This document shows positions 15,000-23,830 of a stretch of DNA of 48,658 bases, piece after piece; position 1 is the stretch's first letter; every line of letters begins with the position of its first letter. The notes below the pieces were generated by a model, which did no database searches, was not told where the DNA came from, and saw only the letters and a list, made by a program, of their open reading frames with translations. This stretch comes from Candidatus Omnitrophica bacterium UBA6233. Its GTDB lineage: Bacteria > Omnitrophota > Gorgyraeia > Gygaellales > Profunditerraquicolaceae. The position numbers and the translations under genes were made by a program. Location: the NCBI GenBank assembly GCA_002440965.1, contig DJWJ01000007.1:1-48658 (forward strand). The letters are read 5' to 3'.

Positions 15000-16298
15000 A
15001 TGCCCAATACTTTAGGGAAACTTCTGCCCTTAAAGATAACCGGTTACACCATTATTTTTCTGTTTGTTTATTTTGTTTTCCCATTTTATTTGTCCTGCCG
15101 TTTGAACTCTAATTGTTTGATTGTTCTGATTGTGTTTTATTTTGCCAACCTTATCGTCGTCGTAGCGATTCTCAGGAAGCATTCCGCCAAAAGCTATTCT
15201 TTGGATTCTTCTATCCAGAATTTACAGGAAAAACTCAATCTTCTTAGTGTTGAGTATTTCAAGACCCAAGAAGCAAGCGTTGCTTTGAATGAAAGGCGCA
15301 CAAAATATAATAGCCTCAGGGATTTCCTTAACAAAATAAATCAAAGTCTTGATTTGGATAAAGTGGCGGATACTGTTGCCAGCGGGGTATTTTCTCTGAT
15401 AGGGGATAAAAAAGGCGCCTGTCTTTTGTATCTTGTAGACCCTCGGACGCAAAAGCTGTCTCTTTTTAAAGCCAAAAAAGAGGATTCCGGGTTTGTTGTA
15501 AAATCAAAGGAAGGTAACATTCTTGATTTTTGGGTTTTAAAGCATGCCAGCCCGTTATTGATTGAGGATGTTAAAAATGATTTTCGGTTTGATTTAGAGA
15601 AATTAAAGCTTCAGGATTCAAGGGTTATCTCTTCGCTTGTAGCCGCCCCGTTAATCAGTGAAAATAAATTCTTGGGAATTATAAGGTTGGATAATCAGCA
15701 AGTCAATTTTTTCACCCAGGATGACTTGAGGTTTTTGGTTTCTATTGCTGACTTAGGCACCCTTGCTTTAGAAAACAGTGAACTTTTTCAAAAGACCCAG
15801 GATCTCGCCATACACGACGCTTTAACCCTGCTTTATACTAAAGGTTATTTTGCCGAACGCCTTAAAGAGGAATTTAAAAGATGTCTTCGGCAGGCTATGC
15901 CGCTTTCTATGCTTATGCTGGATATTGACTTTTTTAAAAGTTATAATGATGAATTCGGGCATACCGCAGGAGACATAGTTTTAAAAGAGATTAGCCGGGT
16001 TATAAGCGATTCTTTGGGTAATTTTAACGCTATAATCAGTCGTTTTGGAGGAGAGGAATTTTGTGTTAGTTTGAGCGGAATTGATAAAGATAACGCATAT
16101 GAGATTGCCGAAACTTTGCGGCAGCGAATAGAGAAAGAAAAGGTAATCTTGAGACGGACAGATAGCCATGTTACTGTTTCTATCGGGATGGCTAATTTTC
16201 CGGCCGACGCTACGGAAGAAGATGAATTAATTCGCGCTTCGGATAAGGCTTTATATATGGCAAAACAGAAAGGAAGAAACCGCGTATGTTCTATTTAG
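15000..16298 (+). CDS. Membrane GAF-GGDEF diguanylate cyclase
   Basis: Predicted to make cyclic di-GMP at the inner membrane. Two transmembrane helices (about 14-32 and 38-58) precede a coiled region, a GAF sensor domain (about 103-260) and a GGDEF domain. The active-site motif is GGEEF (350-354), and the metal-binding DIDFFKSYND segment is present, so the enzyme should be active. The inhibitory RxxD I-site expected nine residues before GGEEF is absent (NFNA there), suggesting no product inhibition. It sits 13 bases after the ABC ATPase and overlaps the next diguanylate cyclase gene by 13 bases, so the two are made together. Confidence 0.92.
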   Translation: MPNTLGKLLPLKITGYTIIFLFVYFVFPFYLSCRLNSNCLIVLIVFYFANLIVVVAILRKHSAKSYSLDSSIQNLQEKLNLLSVEYFKTQEASVALNERRTKYNSLRDFLNKINQSLDLDKVADTVASGVFSLIGDKKGACLLYLVDPRTQKLSLFKAKKEDSGFVVKSKEGNILDFWVLKHASPLLIEDVKNDFRFDLEKLKLQDSRVISSLVAAPLISENKFLGIIRLDNQQVNFFTQDDLRFLVSIADLGTLALENSELFQKTQDLAIHDALTLLYTKGYFAERLKEEFKRCLRQAMPLSMLMLDIDFFKSYNDEFGHTAGDIVLKEISRVISDSLGNFNAIISRFGGEEFCVSLSGIDKDNAYEIAETLRQRIEKEKVILRRTDSHVTVSIGMANFPADATEEDELIRASDKALYMAKQKGRNRVCSI

Positions 16299-17275
16299 CG
16301 ATTTTAATCCTTTCTTCGGTAGTAGGCGCTAGATTAATTATGGAAATATTGCGCGCAAGGCTGCTTAAAAAGAGTAATCGAATCGAGGTTCTTAAATTCG
16401 AGCATGAGCAGTTAATCAGGGATAAGTCGGGATTAATAGAGAAAAATAAGAAATTGGGGATAGAGGTTAATGAAACAATCGCGCTCTATAATCTGTCCAA
16501 AGACATTTGTAAATTTTTGGATGAAGACAGGATATTTGTTATTTTTAAAGAGCGGATAAGGGACCAGCTTAACGCGTCGGATTGTCAATTGTTGCCGAGA
16601 GAAGCGGATCTTTCTCTTTATGCCGGATTTACTGTTATGCCTTTAATCATCCAAAAGGATACTATAGGTTATTTGGCTGCCCGGGGTATAGCTGATGGCG
16701 ATACGGAGAGGTTTCAGATTCTTGCCCAGCAGTTTTTGATTGGTTTTAAAAGAGCGCTTTTATACAAAAAAATGCAGGAACTTTCTATTACCGATAGCCT
16801 GACGCAGATATTTAGCCGCAGGCATTTTCTGGAGAGGTTTAATGATGAGTTGCGGCGTTCCAGGAAATTTAAATATAATTTTTCTTTTTTGATGATTGAT
16901 ATCGATAGATTCAAAGATTTTAATGATAAATACGGCCATTTGGTTGGGGATGCCATACTAAGGGAAATCTCTAAGACTGTTAAAGAGACTATCCGTCAAA
17001 TTGATTTTGTGGGTAGGTATGGAGGCGAAGAACTTTCTGTGATTTTGGTTGAAACGGATAAAGAGCAGGCATGTTTTGCAGGGGAACGCTTACGCCGGGC
17101 TGTAGAGTCTAAGAATATAAAGGTTTACGACGAAGAGTTAAGAGTAACCGTAAGTGTAGGGATAGCAACATTTCCTAGCGACGGGATGAGCCATGAAGCA
17201 ATTATTGAGGCAGCCGATAAGGCCATGTATCAGGCAAAAGAAGCCGGCAGAAACAGGGTAAAATATTTATCGTAA
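16286..17275 (+). CDS. Membrane-anchored GGDEF diguanylate cyclase with I-site
   Basis: Second cyclic di-GMP synthase of the pair. One N-terminal membrane helix (about 2-19), a coiled coil, a short, poorly conserved sensor region (about 65-160, possibly a reduced GAF) and a GGDEF domain from about 165. The catalytic motif is GGEEL (246-250; Leu in the last position), with DIDRFKDFND for metal binding. Unlike its upstream partner it keeps the I-site (RQID, 237-240), so it should be feedback-inhibited. The ATG lies 13 bases inside the end of the previous gene. The two GGDEF domains are clearly paralogous, and the arrangement looks like a tandem duplication with diverged sensors. Confidence 0.9.
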   Translation: MFYLAILILSSVVGARLIMEILRARLLKKSNRIEVLKFEHEQLIRDKSGLIEKNKKLGIEVNETIALYNLSKDICKFLDEDRIFVIFKERIRDQLNASDCQLLPREADLSLYAGFTVMPLIIQKDTIGYLAARGIADGDTERFQILAQQFLIGFKRALLYKKMQELSITDSLTQIFSRRHFLERFNDELRRSRKFKYNFSFLMIDIDRFKDFNDKYGHLVGDAILREISKTVKETIRQIDFVGRYGGEELSVILVETDKEQACFAGERLRRAVESKNIKVYDEELRVTVSVGIATFPSDGMSHEAIIEAADKAMYQAKEAGRNRVKYLS

Positions 17276-17280
17276 ATGGC

Positions 17281-17309
17281 TTGTAAATTCCTGTATTTTG
17301 ATATAAAAT
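17281..17309 (+). promoter_or_regulatory. Promoter directly before the ROK kinase start
   Basis: TTGTAA (17281-17286), 17-base spacer, TAAAAT (17304-17309). Only ten bases separate the -10 element from ATG 17320, so the message would be essentially leaderless; no ribosome site is visible. Confidence 0.5.
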
Positions 17310-17319
17310 AATCCTTCAT

Positions 17320-18240
17320 ATGAATAAAAAATTTATCATCGGAATAGATTTAGGCGGGACCAATCTGAAGGTTGCCCTTCTGGATTTAAATTATCACATA
17401 AAAGATAAGGAAATACTTAGCACTCGTTCCTTTATGGAGAAGGATCATCTTATTTCGGGGATTGTCCACGCCGTAAACAGGTTTATAAAATATAATAATC
17501 TAAGCAAAGCAGAGATTTTGGGCGTTGGTTTGGGCTTACCTGGGCCAACCGATGCTAAAAATGGCATTGTTCATTTTTTCCCTAATATTCCGGGATGGAA
17601 AGAAGTAAAGCTTAGGGATATTTTAAGGAAGAAACTCGGCTTAGCCGTGTTTTTAGATAATGATGCAAAACTTATGACGATTGCTGAACATAAACTTGGT
17701 GCGGCAAAAGGGTTTAACAACGTTTTATGCATGACTTTAGGTACGGGTATTGGCGGAGGATTGATTATCAACGGAAAGCTTTACCGTGGATTTAACAATG
17801 CTGCCGGGGAAGTGGGGCATATGCCTATCAATGAAAAAGGAGCAGCTTGCAATTGCGGGGCTTTGGGGTGTTTGGAAGCTTATGTGGGGAACCGTAAAAT
17901 CGGGTTAGAAGCCAAAAAGTCTTTTAAGCGCAACATAACGCTTGAAGAATTAAGTGAGCTGGCTGAAAGGCATAATAAAATTGCGATAGATGTCTGGTGT
18001 AGGATAGGCGGTCATTTAGGTTTTGCTTTGGCCGGAGTAGTAAATTTATTGAATTTGGATGCTATAGTAATTGGCGGGGGAGTAGCTAAAGCGGGTAGGG
18101 TTTTATTTGATAACATAACCAGGGCGCTTAAAAACCAAGCGATGATTGTGCAGGCTAAGCGTGTACGTATATTGAAAGCAAAATTGGGCAGCGAAGCGGG
18201 GATAATTGGTGCTGCTATAATGGTTAAAGAAGGATTGTAA
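17320..18240 (+). CDS. ROK family sugar kinase (glucokinase-like)
   Basis: Phosphorylates glucose or a related hexose using ATP. GIDLGGTNLKVAL (8-20) is the phosphate loop, DNDAK (113-117) supplies the catalytic Asp, EVGHMPI (164-170) and the cysteine motif CNCGALGCLE (177-186) form the ROK zinc site, and the C-terminal VIGGGV strand is present. There is no N-terminal HTH, so it is a kinase rather than a ROK repressor. Length 306 aa is normal. Substrate cannot be decided from sequence; the following transaldolase-like and nucleotide-sugar genes fit a hexose-phosphate supply role. The gene appears to start almost at the transcription start point. Confidence 0.88.
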   Translation: MNKKFIIGIDLGGTNLKVALLDLNYHIKDKEILSTRSFMEKDHLISGIVHAVNRFIKYNNLSKAEILGVGLGLPGPTDAKNGIVHFFPNIPGWKEVKLRDILRKKLGLAVFLDNDAKLMTIAEHKLGAAKGFNNVLCMTLGTGIGGGLIINGKLYRGFNNAAGEVGHMPINEKGAACNCGALGCLEAYVGNRKIGLEAKKSFKRNITLEELSELAERHNKIAIDVWCRIGGHLGFALAGVVNLLNLDAIVIGGGVAKAGRVLFDNITRALKNQAMIVQAKRVRILKAKLGSEAGIIGAAIMVKEGL

Positions 18241-18290
18241 TGTAATAATAGATTTGGTGCTTAATGTTTAGCTGCTAGCGTGGAGGATAG

Positions 18291-18935
18291 ATGAAGATTT
18301 TTATTGATACTGCTAATATTAAGGAGATAAAAGAAGCGGTAAGTTTGGGAGTGATTGACGGAGTTACGACAAACCCCACCTTATTGGCTAAAGAGAATAG
18401 ACCGGCTGATGAAATACTGAAAGAAATTTGTTCTGTAGCTCCCGGACCTGTGAGCGCAGAAGTGATTAGTCTTGAAACAGACGGAATGGTTAAAGAGGCC
18501 AGACTGCTTAAGAAGATTGCGGCTAACATAGTGGTTAAGATTCCCTTGACTAAAGATGGAATTAAGGCAGTTAAGATTTTATCCAAGGAGGGCATAAGAA
18601 CAAACGTAACTTTATGTTTTTCCGCGAATCAGGCTTTGTTGGTTGCTAAGGCCGGAGCGGATTTTATCTCGCCTTTTATCGGAAGGTTGGATGATATAAG
18701 CCAGGAAGGTATGGAATTAATCCGCAATATCAAGACTATTTACAGGAATTACGCTTTTAAAACCGAAATAATCGTTGCCTCTGTGCGTAACCCCGTCCAT
18801 GTATTGGATGCGGCGCTTACGGGCGCGGATATCGCTACCGTTCCCTTCGGAGTAATTGAACAACTTATTAAGCATCCTCTGACAGATATCGGAATACAAA
18901 GATTTTTGGAAGATTACAGAAAGATACCGAAATAA
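18291..18935 (+). CDS. Transaldolase-like protein (MipB/fructose-6-phosphate aldolase type)
   Basis: Small (214 aa) class I aldolase of the transaldolase family. MKIFIDTANIKEIKEA and GVTTNPTLLAKE at the N-terminus are typical; the Schiff-base lysine is K83 in VVKIPLT; the LCFSANQALLVAKAG and FGVIEQL segments follow. The short form acts either as transaldolase in the pentose phosphate pathway or as fructose-6-phosphate aldolase, and sequence reading alone does not separate these. A GGAGG ribosome site supports ATG 18291. The lptD-like gene begins immediately after its stop with no spacing, so they are co-translated despite unrelated functions. Confidence 0.9.
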   Translation: MKIFIDTANIKEIKEAVSLGVIDGVTTNPTLLAKENRPADEILKEICSVAPGPVSAEVISLETDGMVKEARLLKKIAANIVVKIPLTKDGIKAVKILSKEGIRTNVTLCFSANQALLVAKAGADFISPFIGRLDDISQEGMELIRNIKTIYRNYAFKTEIIVASVRNPVHVLDAALTGADIATVPFGVIEQLIKHPLTDIGIQRFLEDYRKIPK

Positions 18936-21224
18936 ATGTTTAAGAAGTTTCTTGTTCTTGTTTCTGCCGCGGTGTTGTTTTGCTCCTCTCCCGGCCTTTT
19001 TGCCGAGAATATACTTAAAACGGGGGGGAAAGCCCAGCCGATGACGATTAATGGGGATGTTGTTGAATATTCCGCTGATTCACAGGAAGTTACCGCTACG
19101 GGAGACGTAGAAATTATTTCCGGCGATACTAAACTCACCTGCCAAAAACTTACCGTAAATACGCAAACAAAAGAAGGAATTGCCTCCGGACACGCAAGGC
19201 TTGAAGATGGTAAAGGTGTCGTTGAAGGCGAGAGGTTGATTTATAACTTTCAGAATAAAACCGGCACTTTAATTGACGCTCAATTCAGAGCCAGCCCTTT
19301 TTTTGGCAGAGCAAAGAAAATAGAAAAAGAGGAAGGGAAAGAACTTGTAGCTTACTATGGTTATGCTACCACGTGTAGCTTTGACCGGCCGCATTACCGG
19401 GTCAGTTCTAAGCGAATAAATATTATACCCGGTGAATTGATTCAAACGAAGGACGACTATCTTTATTTAAGTTCTTTTCCTCTGATGTATTTGGCCAATT
19501 TTAACCAGATATTCGATAAGCCTATTAGTCATGTCAGTGTGCTTCCCGGTAAACGTAAAGATTGGGGTCCTTATCTGCTCAGTATTTGGGAATTCAATCT
19601 TGCTAATAACGTCGATGGAAGAGCGTATCTGGATTACCGTAATAAATTAGGCTGGGCAGAAGGCGTGGGGTTAAATTATACTAAAACTCCGGTAGGCAGC
19701 GGAGATATTAAGTTTTATTTTACTAATGAAAGTTCAAAAGAGTATCCTGCTTCTACCACTACCAATGTAAGCGGAGACTATCAGAGGTATCTTATACGTC
19801 TACGCCATAAATGGGATATTGATAAGCAAACTAATTTTGTCGCTCAAATTTATAAAATCGGGGATGAAAAGAGAAAGTATGTTGATCAAAATAGTGATTT
19901 TCTTCAAGACTATTTTTATCGGGAATTCGAAAAGGATTCAGAGCCGTTAACCTACGGTTTATTCCATCACAATTTTTCTTATTCGAGTTTTGATGTTCTT
20001 GTACAAAAACGCGTCAATAATTGGTATAATCAGATAGAGAAATTGCCCGAAGTGAAGTATACGCTTCCTAGCTTGCAACTCGGCGACAGCCTATTTTATT
20101 TCGAGAATAATTCCACCTTCGCCACCTTTAATAAAAAACCCGATACTATTCCTGTTTCGCTTAATACCGTTGATATGACAAGATTAGATTCTGTAGCTAA
20201 GGTTTCGCTTCCTGCGAAAGTGTCTTTCATATGGTTTACTCCTTTTATAAAACTTCAGGAAACAATTTATGATAAAGGAGCTAATAATCAAAACTTGCCG
20301 GCCAGAACGATATTTTACGCCGGAGCTGACTTAAGCACTAAGTTTTACCGTACTTTTAATACAGAGTCTAACTTGTTTGGTTTGGATTTAAATGGCTTAA
20401 GGCATATAATTACTCCTACCATAGGGTATTCCTATAATCCCGAGCCGACTATTTCAAGCAATAAGCTACGTCAGATTGACAGCACAGATTCGCTTACTTC
20501 TAGCAATGCCGCTACCCTAGAATTATCGAATAAATTACAAACAAAACGCAAAAACAAGGATGGTGTTGAAAAAAGCGTGGATTTGGTGGATTTTAAAGTA
20601 TCTACCAAATATGCGTTTGCTCCCCAGATTGTTTACGGAACCAATATTATATATCAAAACAATATTGCCATCAGTGAAACTGATGTTAATAATAAGCATA
20701 AACAGGGCGCTTCTTTTTCGGATGTCCTCTTTAAACTTAAGCTGCTACCTTATTCGTGGCTTAGGTTTGAAGGAGATGCTACTTATAAACATTCAGGCGT
20801 TCCTGGGGACACCGATTACGCCAATTATAACCATTTTTCCACTGCTAATTATGATTTCATCTTCGAATTCGAAAACGAGCGTTCATTTAGCCTTGGGCAA
20901 CGCTATGCCAGAAAAGGGCAGAATCAGATAACCGCCGGATTCCAGTGGCGTATCAATCCGAAATGGAAGTTTTCAATATATGAGCGTTTTAACTTAAAGA
21001 ATTATTTGGACACATCGACCTATCCAAATACGTATGTCAATTATAGGACAATTGAGCAGCAGTTCACGCTTACTAGGAATTTACACTGTTGGGATGTGGA
21101 ATTAACTTGGGACAATAAACAGGACAACGGAACTTCGATTTATTTGCTTTTCAGGTTAAAAGCGTTTCCTGAAAATGAATTTGGCTTTAATCAGGGTTAT
21201 AACAAGCCTAAATCCGGGGCATAA
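18936..21224 (+). CDS. lptD: LPS-assembly protein LptD (OstA/Imp)
   Basis: Outer-membrane translocon that inserts lipopolysaccharide in the outer leaflet. A signal peptide (about 1-23, ending LFA-E) is followed by an LptA/OstA-like beta-jellyroll domain (about 38-170; VVEYSADSQEVTATGDVEI and VEGERLIYNFQNKTGTL are typical) and a long beta-barrel domain with alternating aromatic strands to residue 762. The CSFDRPHYRV segment at the junction is a family hallmark. It ends KPKSGA, without a terminal aromatic residue. LptE and LptA are not seen nearby. Its presence implies an LPS-containing outer membrane. It abuts the transaldolase gene with zero spacing. Confidence 0.9.
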   Translation: MFKKFLVLVSAAVLFCSSPGLFAENILKTGGKAQPMTINGDVVEYSADSQEVTATGDVEIISGDTKLTCQKLTVNTQTKEGIASGHARLEDGKGVVEGERLIYNFQNKTGTLIDAQFRASPFFGRAKKIEKEEGKELVAYYGYATTCSFDRPHYRVSSKRINIIPGELIQTKDDYLYLSSFPLMYLANFNQIFDKPISHVSVLPGKRKDWGPYLLSIWEFNLANNVDGRAYLDYRNKLGWAEGVGLNYTKTPVGSGDIKFYFTNESSKEYPASTTTNVSGDYQRYLIRLRHKWDIDKQTNFVAQIYKIGDEKRKYVDQNSDFLQDYFYREFEKDSEPLTYGLFHHNFSYSSFDVLVQKRVNNWYNQIEKLPEVKYTLPSLQLGDSLFYFENNSTFATFNKKPDTIPVSLNTVDMTRLDSVAKVSLPAKVSFIWFTPFIKLQETIYDKGANNQNLPARTIFYAGADLSTKFYRTFNTESNLFGLDLNGLRHIITPTIGYSYNPEPTISSNKLRQIDSTDSLTSSNAATLELSNKLQTKRKNKDGVEKSVDLVDFKVSTKYAFAPQIVYGTNIIYQNNIAISETDVNNKHKQGASFSDVLFKLKLLPYSWLRFEGDATYKHSGVPGDTDYANYNHFSTANYDFIFEFENERSFSLGQRYARKGQNQITAGFQWRINPKWKFSIYERFNLKNYLDTSTYPNTYVNYRTIEQQFTLTRNLHCWDVELTWDNKQDNGTSIYLLFRLKAFPENEFGFNQGYNKPKSGA

Positions 21225-21257
21225 TAAAACATTATTATTAATAAGTAAGGGGCTATT

Positions 21258-22556
21258 ATGAAGATATCTGTTATTGGTTCGGGTTATGTAGGGTTGGTAA
21301 CCGGCGCTTGTCTTGCGGAATTGGGTAATAGGGTTATTTGTGTGGATAACGATAAGGGTAAGGTTAAAAGCCTAAAGAACGGCTCAATGCCAATATATGA
21401 ACCAGGCTTAAAAGAGTTGATAGGGCGTAATGTCCGGAATAAAAAGTTAAATTTTAGCTCAGACATAGAAGATGCGGTTGGGTTTGCAGAAATAATTTTT
21501 ATTACCGTAGGCACTCCGGCTCTTGAAAATGGCGAAGCCGATCTTACCGGAATCGAGAAGGTGGCGCGTAATATTGCCAAGAATATAAATGGTTATAAAC
21601 TTATTGTTGAAAAGTCCACGGTGCCGGTTGAGACCGGAAATTGGGTAAGGCATACTATTTCCACTTATATTAAAGACAAAGCAAAATTTGATGTCGCCTC
21701 AAATCCTGAATTTTTAAGAGAGGGTCAGGCGATCAATGATTTTATGAATCCCGACCGGATTGTTATCGGGGTTGAATCGAAAAAAGCAAAAGATCTACTA
21801 GTAAAATTATATAAACCTTTCAAGTCGCCCATTGTGATTACCAATATTAAATCGGCGGAGTTGATAAAACACGCTTCCAACGCATTTTTAGCTACCAAGA
21901 TTTCATTTATCAACGCTGTAGCTTGTGTTTGTGATAAGGTGGGTGCGGATGTAGAAGAGGTAGCTAAAGGCATGGGTTTGGATAAAAGAATAGGTTTAAG
22001 TTTCTTAAAAGCGGGGATTGGTTATGGAGGTTCTTGCTTCCCAAAGGACCTGGATGCTTTTGTGCATATTTCCGAGAAGATTGGTTATGATTTTAATTTA
22101 CTTAAGTCAGTCAAAAAAATAAACGAAGCTCAGTTAAGTTTTGTTCTTAAAAAGATAAAGGATTTGTTATGGATAATTAAAGATAAAAGAATAGGTGTTT
22201 TGGGTTTGGCTTTTAAATCCAATACTGATGATATCCGGAATTCTCCTGCAATAGAATTGATCAAGATACTGCAGAAAGAAGGGGCCAAAATCAGGGTTTA
22301 CGACCCTCAGGCGATAAAAAAAGCAAGAAATGTATTGCGGGATGTTGCCTTTTGCGCCGATGTTTATTCAGTATGCCGAGGCGCGGATTGTCTTTTAATT
22401 GCTACTGAATGGGATGAATTTAAAAAGCTTGATTTCATCAGGGTTAAAAAACTACTTAATCGGCCGATAATCATTGACGGACGGAATCTTTTTAACCCCA
22501 AGGATTTGGTAAAGTCGGGGTTCTGTTATGCCAGTATAGGAAGGAAGAGTGCATGA
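21258..22556 (+). CDS. ugd: UDP-glucose 6-dehydrogenase
   Basis: Oxidises UDP-glucose to UDP-glucuronate with two NAD+. The N-terminal Rossmann motif is VIGSGYVGLVTGACLAE; EKSTVPVETG and SNPEFLREGQAINDF follow; the catalytic Cys lies in GYGGSCFPKD; the C-terminal UDP-binding domain has LGLAFKSNTDDIRNSPA. Length 432 aa is normal. AAGGGG before ATG 21258 is the likely ribosome site. Its product is the direct substrate of the UDP-xylose synthase encoded two genes downstream. It overlaps the next dehydrogenase gene by four bases (ATGA). Confidence 0.95.
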   Translation: MKISVIGSGYVGLVTGACLAELGNRVICVDNDKGKVKSLKNGSMPIYEPGLKELIGRNVRNKKLNFSSDIEDAVGFAEIIFITVGTPALENGEADLTGIEKVARNIAKNINGYKLIVEKSTVPVETGNWVRHTISTYIKDKAKFDVASNPEFLREGQAINDFMNPDRIVIGVESKKAKDLLVKLYKPFKSPIVITNIKSAELIKHASNAFLATKISFINAVACVCDKVGADVEEVAKGMGLDKRIGLSFLKAGIGYGGSCFPKDLDAFVHISEKIGYDFNLLKSVKKINEAQLSFVLKKIKDLLWIIKDKRIGVLGLAFKSNTDDIRNSPAIELIKILQKEGAKIRVYDPQAIKKARNVLRDVAFCADVYSVCRGADCLLIATEWDEFKKLDFIRVKKLLNRPIIIDGRNLFNPKDLVKSGFCYASIGRKSA

Positions 22557-23830
22557 ACAAGAAGAAAATGAAAATTGCGGTTGTAGGACTTGGTTATGTC
22601 GGATTTCCTTTAGCTGTTGAATTTGCCAAGCAAGGCATACCAGTGGTAGGCATTGAAATTGACCATGGGCGCCTACAGCATATAAAACGCAGAGAATCGT
22701 ATATTACGGACATAACAACCCGGGAGTTAAGAAACGTATTGAAAAAGAATACATTCAGCGCTACTTCTGATTTTTCTGTTTTAAAAGAATGCAACACGGT
22801 ATTGGTTTGCGTTCCCACCCCTTTAAAAGGAAAGTATCTACCGGATATATCTTATATAAAAGATTCGTTTAATTCTATCGCAAAGAATATAGAAAAAGGA
22901 ACCTTGGTTATTTTAGAGAGCACAACCTATCCGGGCACAACCGAAGAAGTGATTCTGCCTATATTTGAGAGACAGAATTTGAAACATGGTAAAGATTTTT
23001 ATCTTTGTTTTTCGCCTGAGAGAATTGATCCCGGGAATAAAGATTTTCCGGTTAGCAAAATTCCCAAGGTGGTCGGAGGATTAAATGCCGAAGCAACCCG
23101 TAGAGCAGTCTCCCTCTATAAAATTATTATTGATACGGTTGTGCCTGTTTCAAGCCCGCGGGCAGCTGAAACTGTGAAATTACTGGAAAACACTTTTCGC
23201 CTGATTAATATCGGATTGATTGATGAACTGGCAATGATGGCTCACAAGATGAAAATAGATATTTGGGAAGTTATCAAAGCAGCTTCTACCAAACCTTTTG
23301 GTTTTATGCCATTTTATCCGGGTCCCGGAGTAGGAGGCCATTGTATACCGAAAGACCCTTTATATTTGTATTGGAAGGCCAAAAGTTTCGGGTTTAATTC
23401 CCGTTTTATCCGTCTTGCTTCGGATATAATTGATTATATGCCAGAATATGTTATTGCTAGGATAGACGAGGAACTTTTAAAGAGAGGCATAAGCTTAAAA
23501 GGCGCTAATGTGCTTGTGGTAGGAGCAACCTATAAGAAAGATGTTGAGGATTTGCGTAAATCTCCCAGCCTCGATATAATCAGGGGGTTAAAGAAAAAAG
23601 GGGCTAAGGTATTTTATTTTGACCCTTTAATTCCCTATCTTAATATAAATCAGATCAATCTGGAGTCCATTTCTTTAAAGAAGGATAAATTGAGAAAATT
23701 TGATTGTGTTGTCATAGCGACAGACCATTCCAATATTGATTATAAGTATTTGCTTAGCGCTTCTAATTTAATTTTTGATACGCGCAATGTATATAAAAAT
23801 ACTGATAATGATAAATTGGTGAGGCTATGA
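22553..23830 (+). CDS. UDP-N-acetylhexosamine 6-dehydrogenase (WbpA/WecC/TviB family)
   Basis: NAD-dependent oxidation of UDP-GlcNAc, UDP-GalNAc or UDP-ManNAc to the uronic acid form for surface polysaccharide. VVGLGYVGFPLAVEFAKQG is the nucleotide fold; VCVPTPL, ESTTYPGTTEEV and SPERIDPGN are typical of this branch rather than of Ugd; the active Cys is in GVGGHCIPKDP; the C-terminal domain has GATYKKDVEDLRKSPS. It is a distant paralogue of the preceding ugd. The exact sugar cannot be decided; WbpA-type (GlcNAc) is my preference. Start overlaps ugd and stop overlaps the epimerase-like gene, each by four bases, indicating a co-translated nucleotide-sugar module. Confidence 0.88.
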   Translation: MNKKKMKIAVVGLGYVGFPLAVEFAKQGIPVVGIEIDHGRLQHIKRRESYITDITTRELRNVLKKNTFSATSDFSVLKECNTVLVCVPTPLKGKYLPDISYIKDSFNSIAKNIEKGTLVILESTTYPGTTEEVILPIFERQNLKHGKDFYLCFSPERIDPGNKDFPVSKIPKVVGGLNAEATRRAVSLYKIIIDTVVPVSSPRAAETVKLLENTFRLINIGLIDELAMMAHKMKIDIWEVIKAASTKPFGFMPFYPGPGVGGHCIPKDPLYLYWKAKSFGFNSRFIRLASDIIDYMPEYVIARIDEELLKRGISLKGANVLVVGATYKKDVEDLRKSPSLDIIRGLKKKGAKVFYFDPLIPYLNINQINLESISLKKDKLRKFDCVVIATDHSNIDYKYLLSASNLIFDTRNVYKNTDNDKLVRL

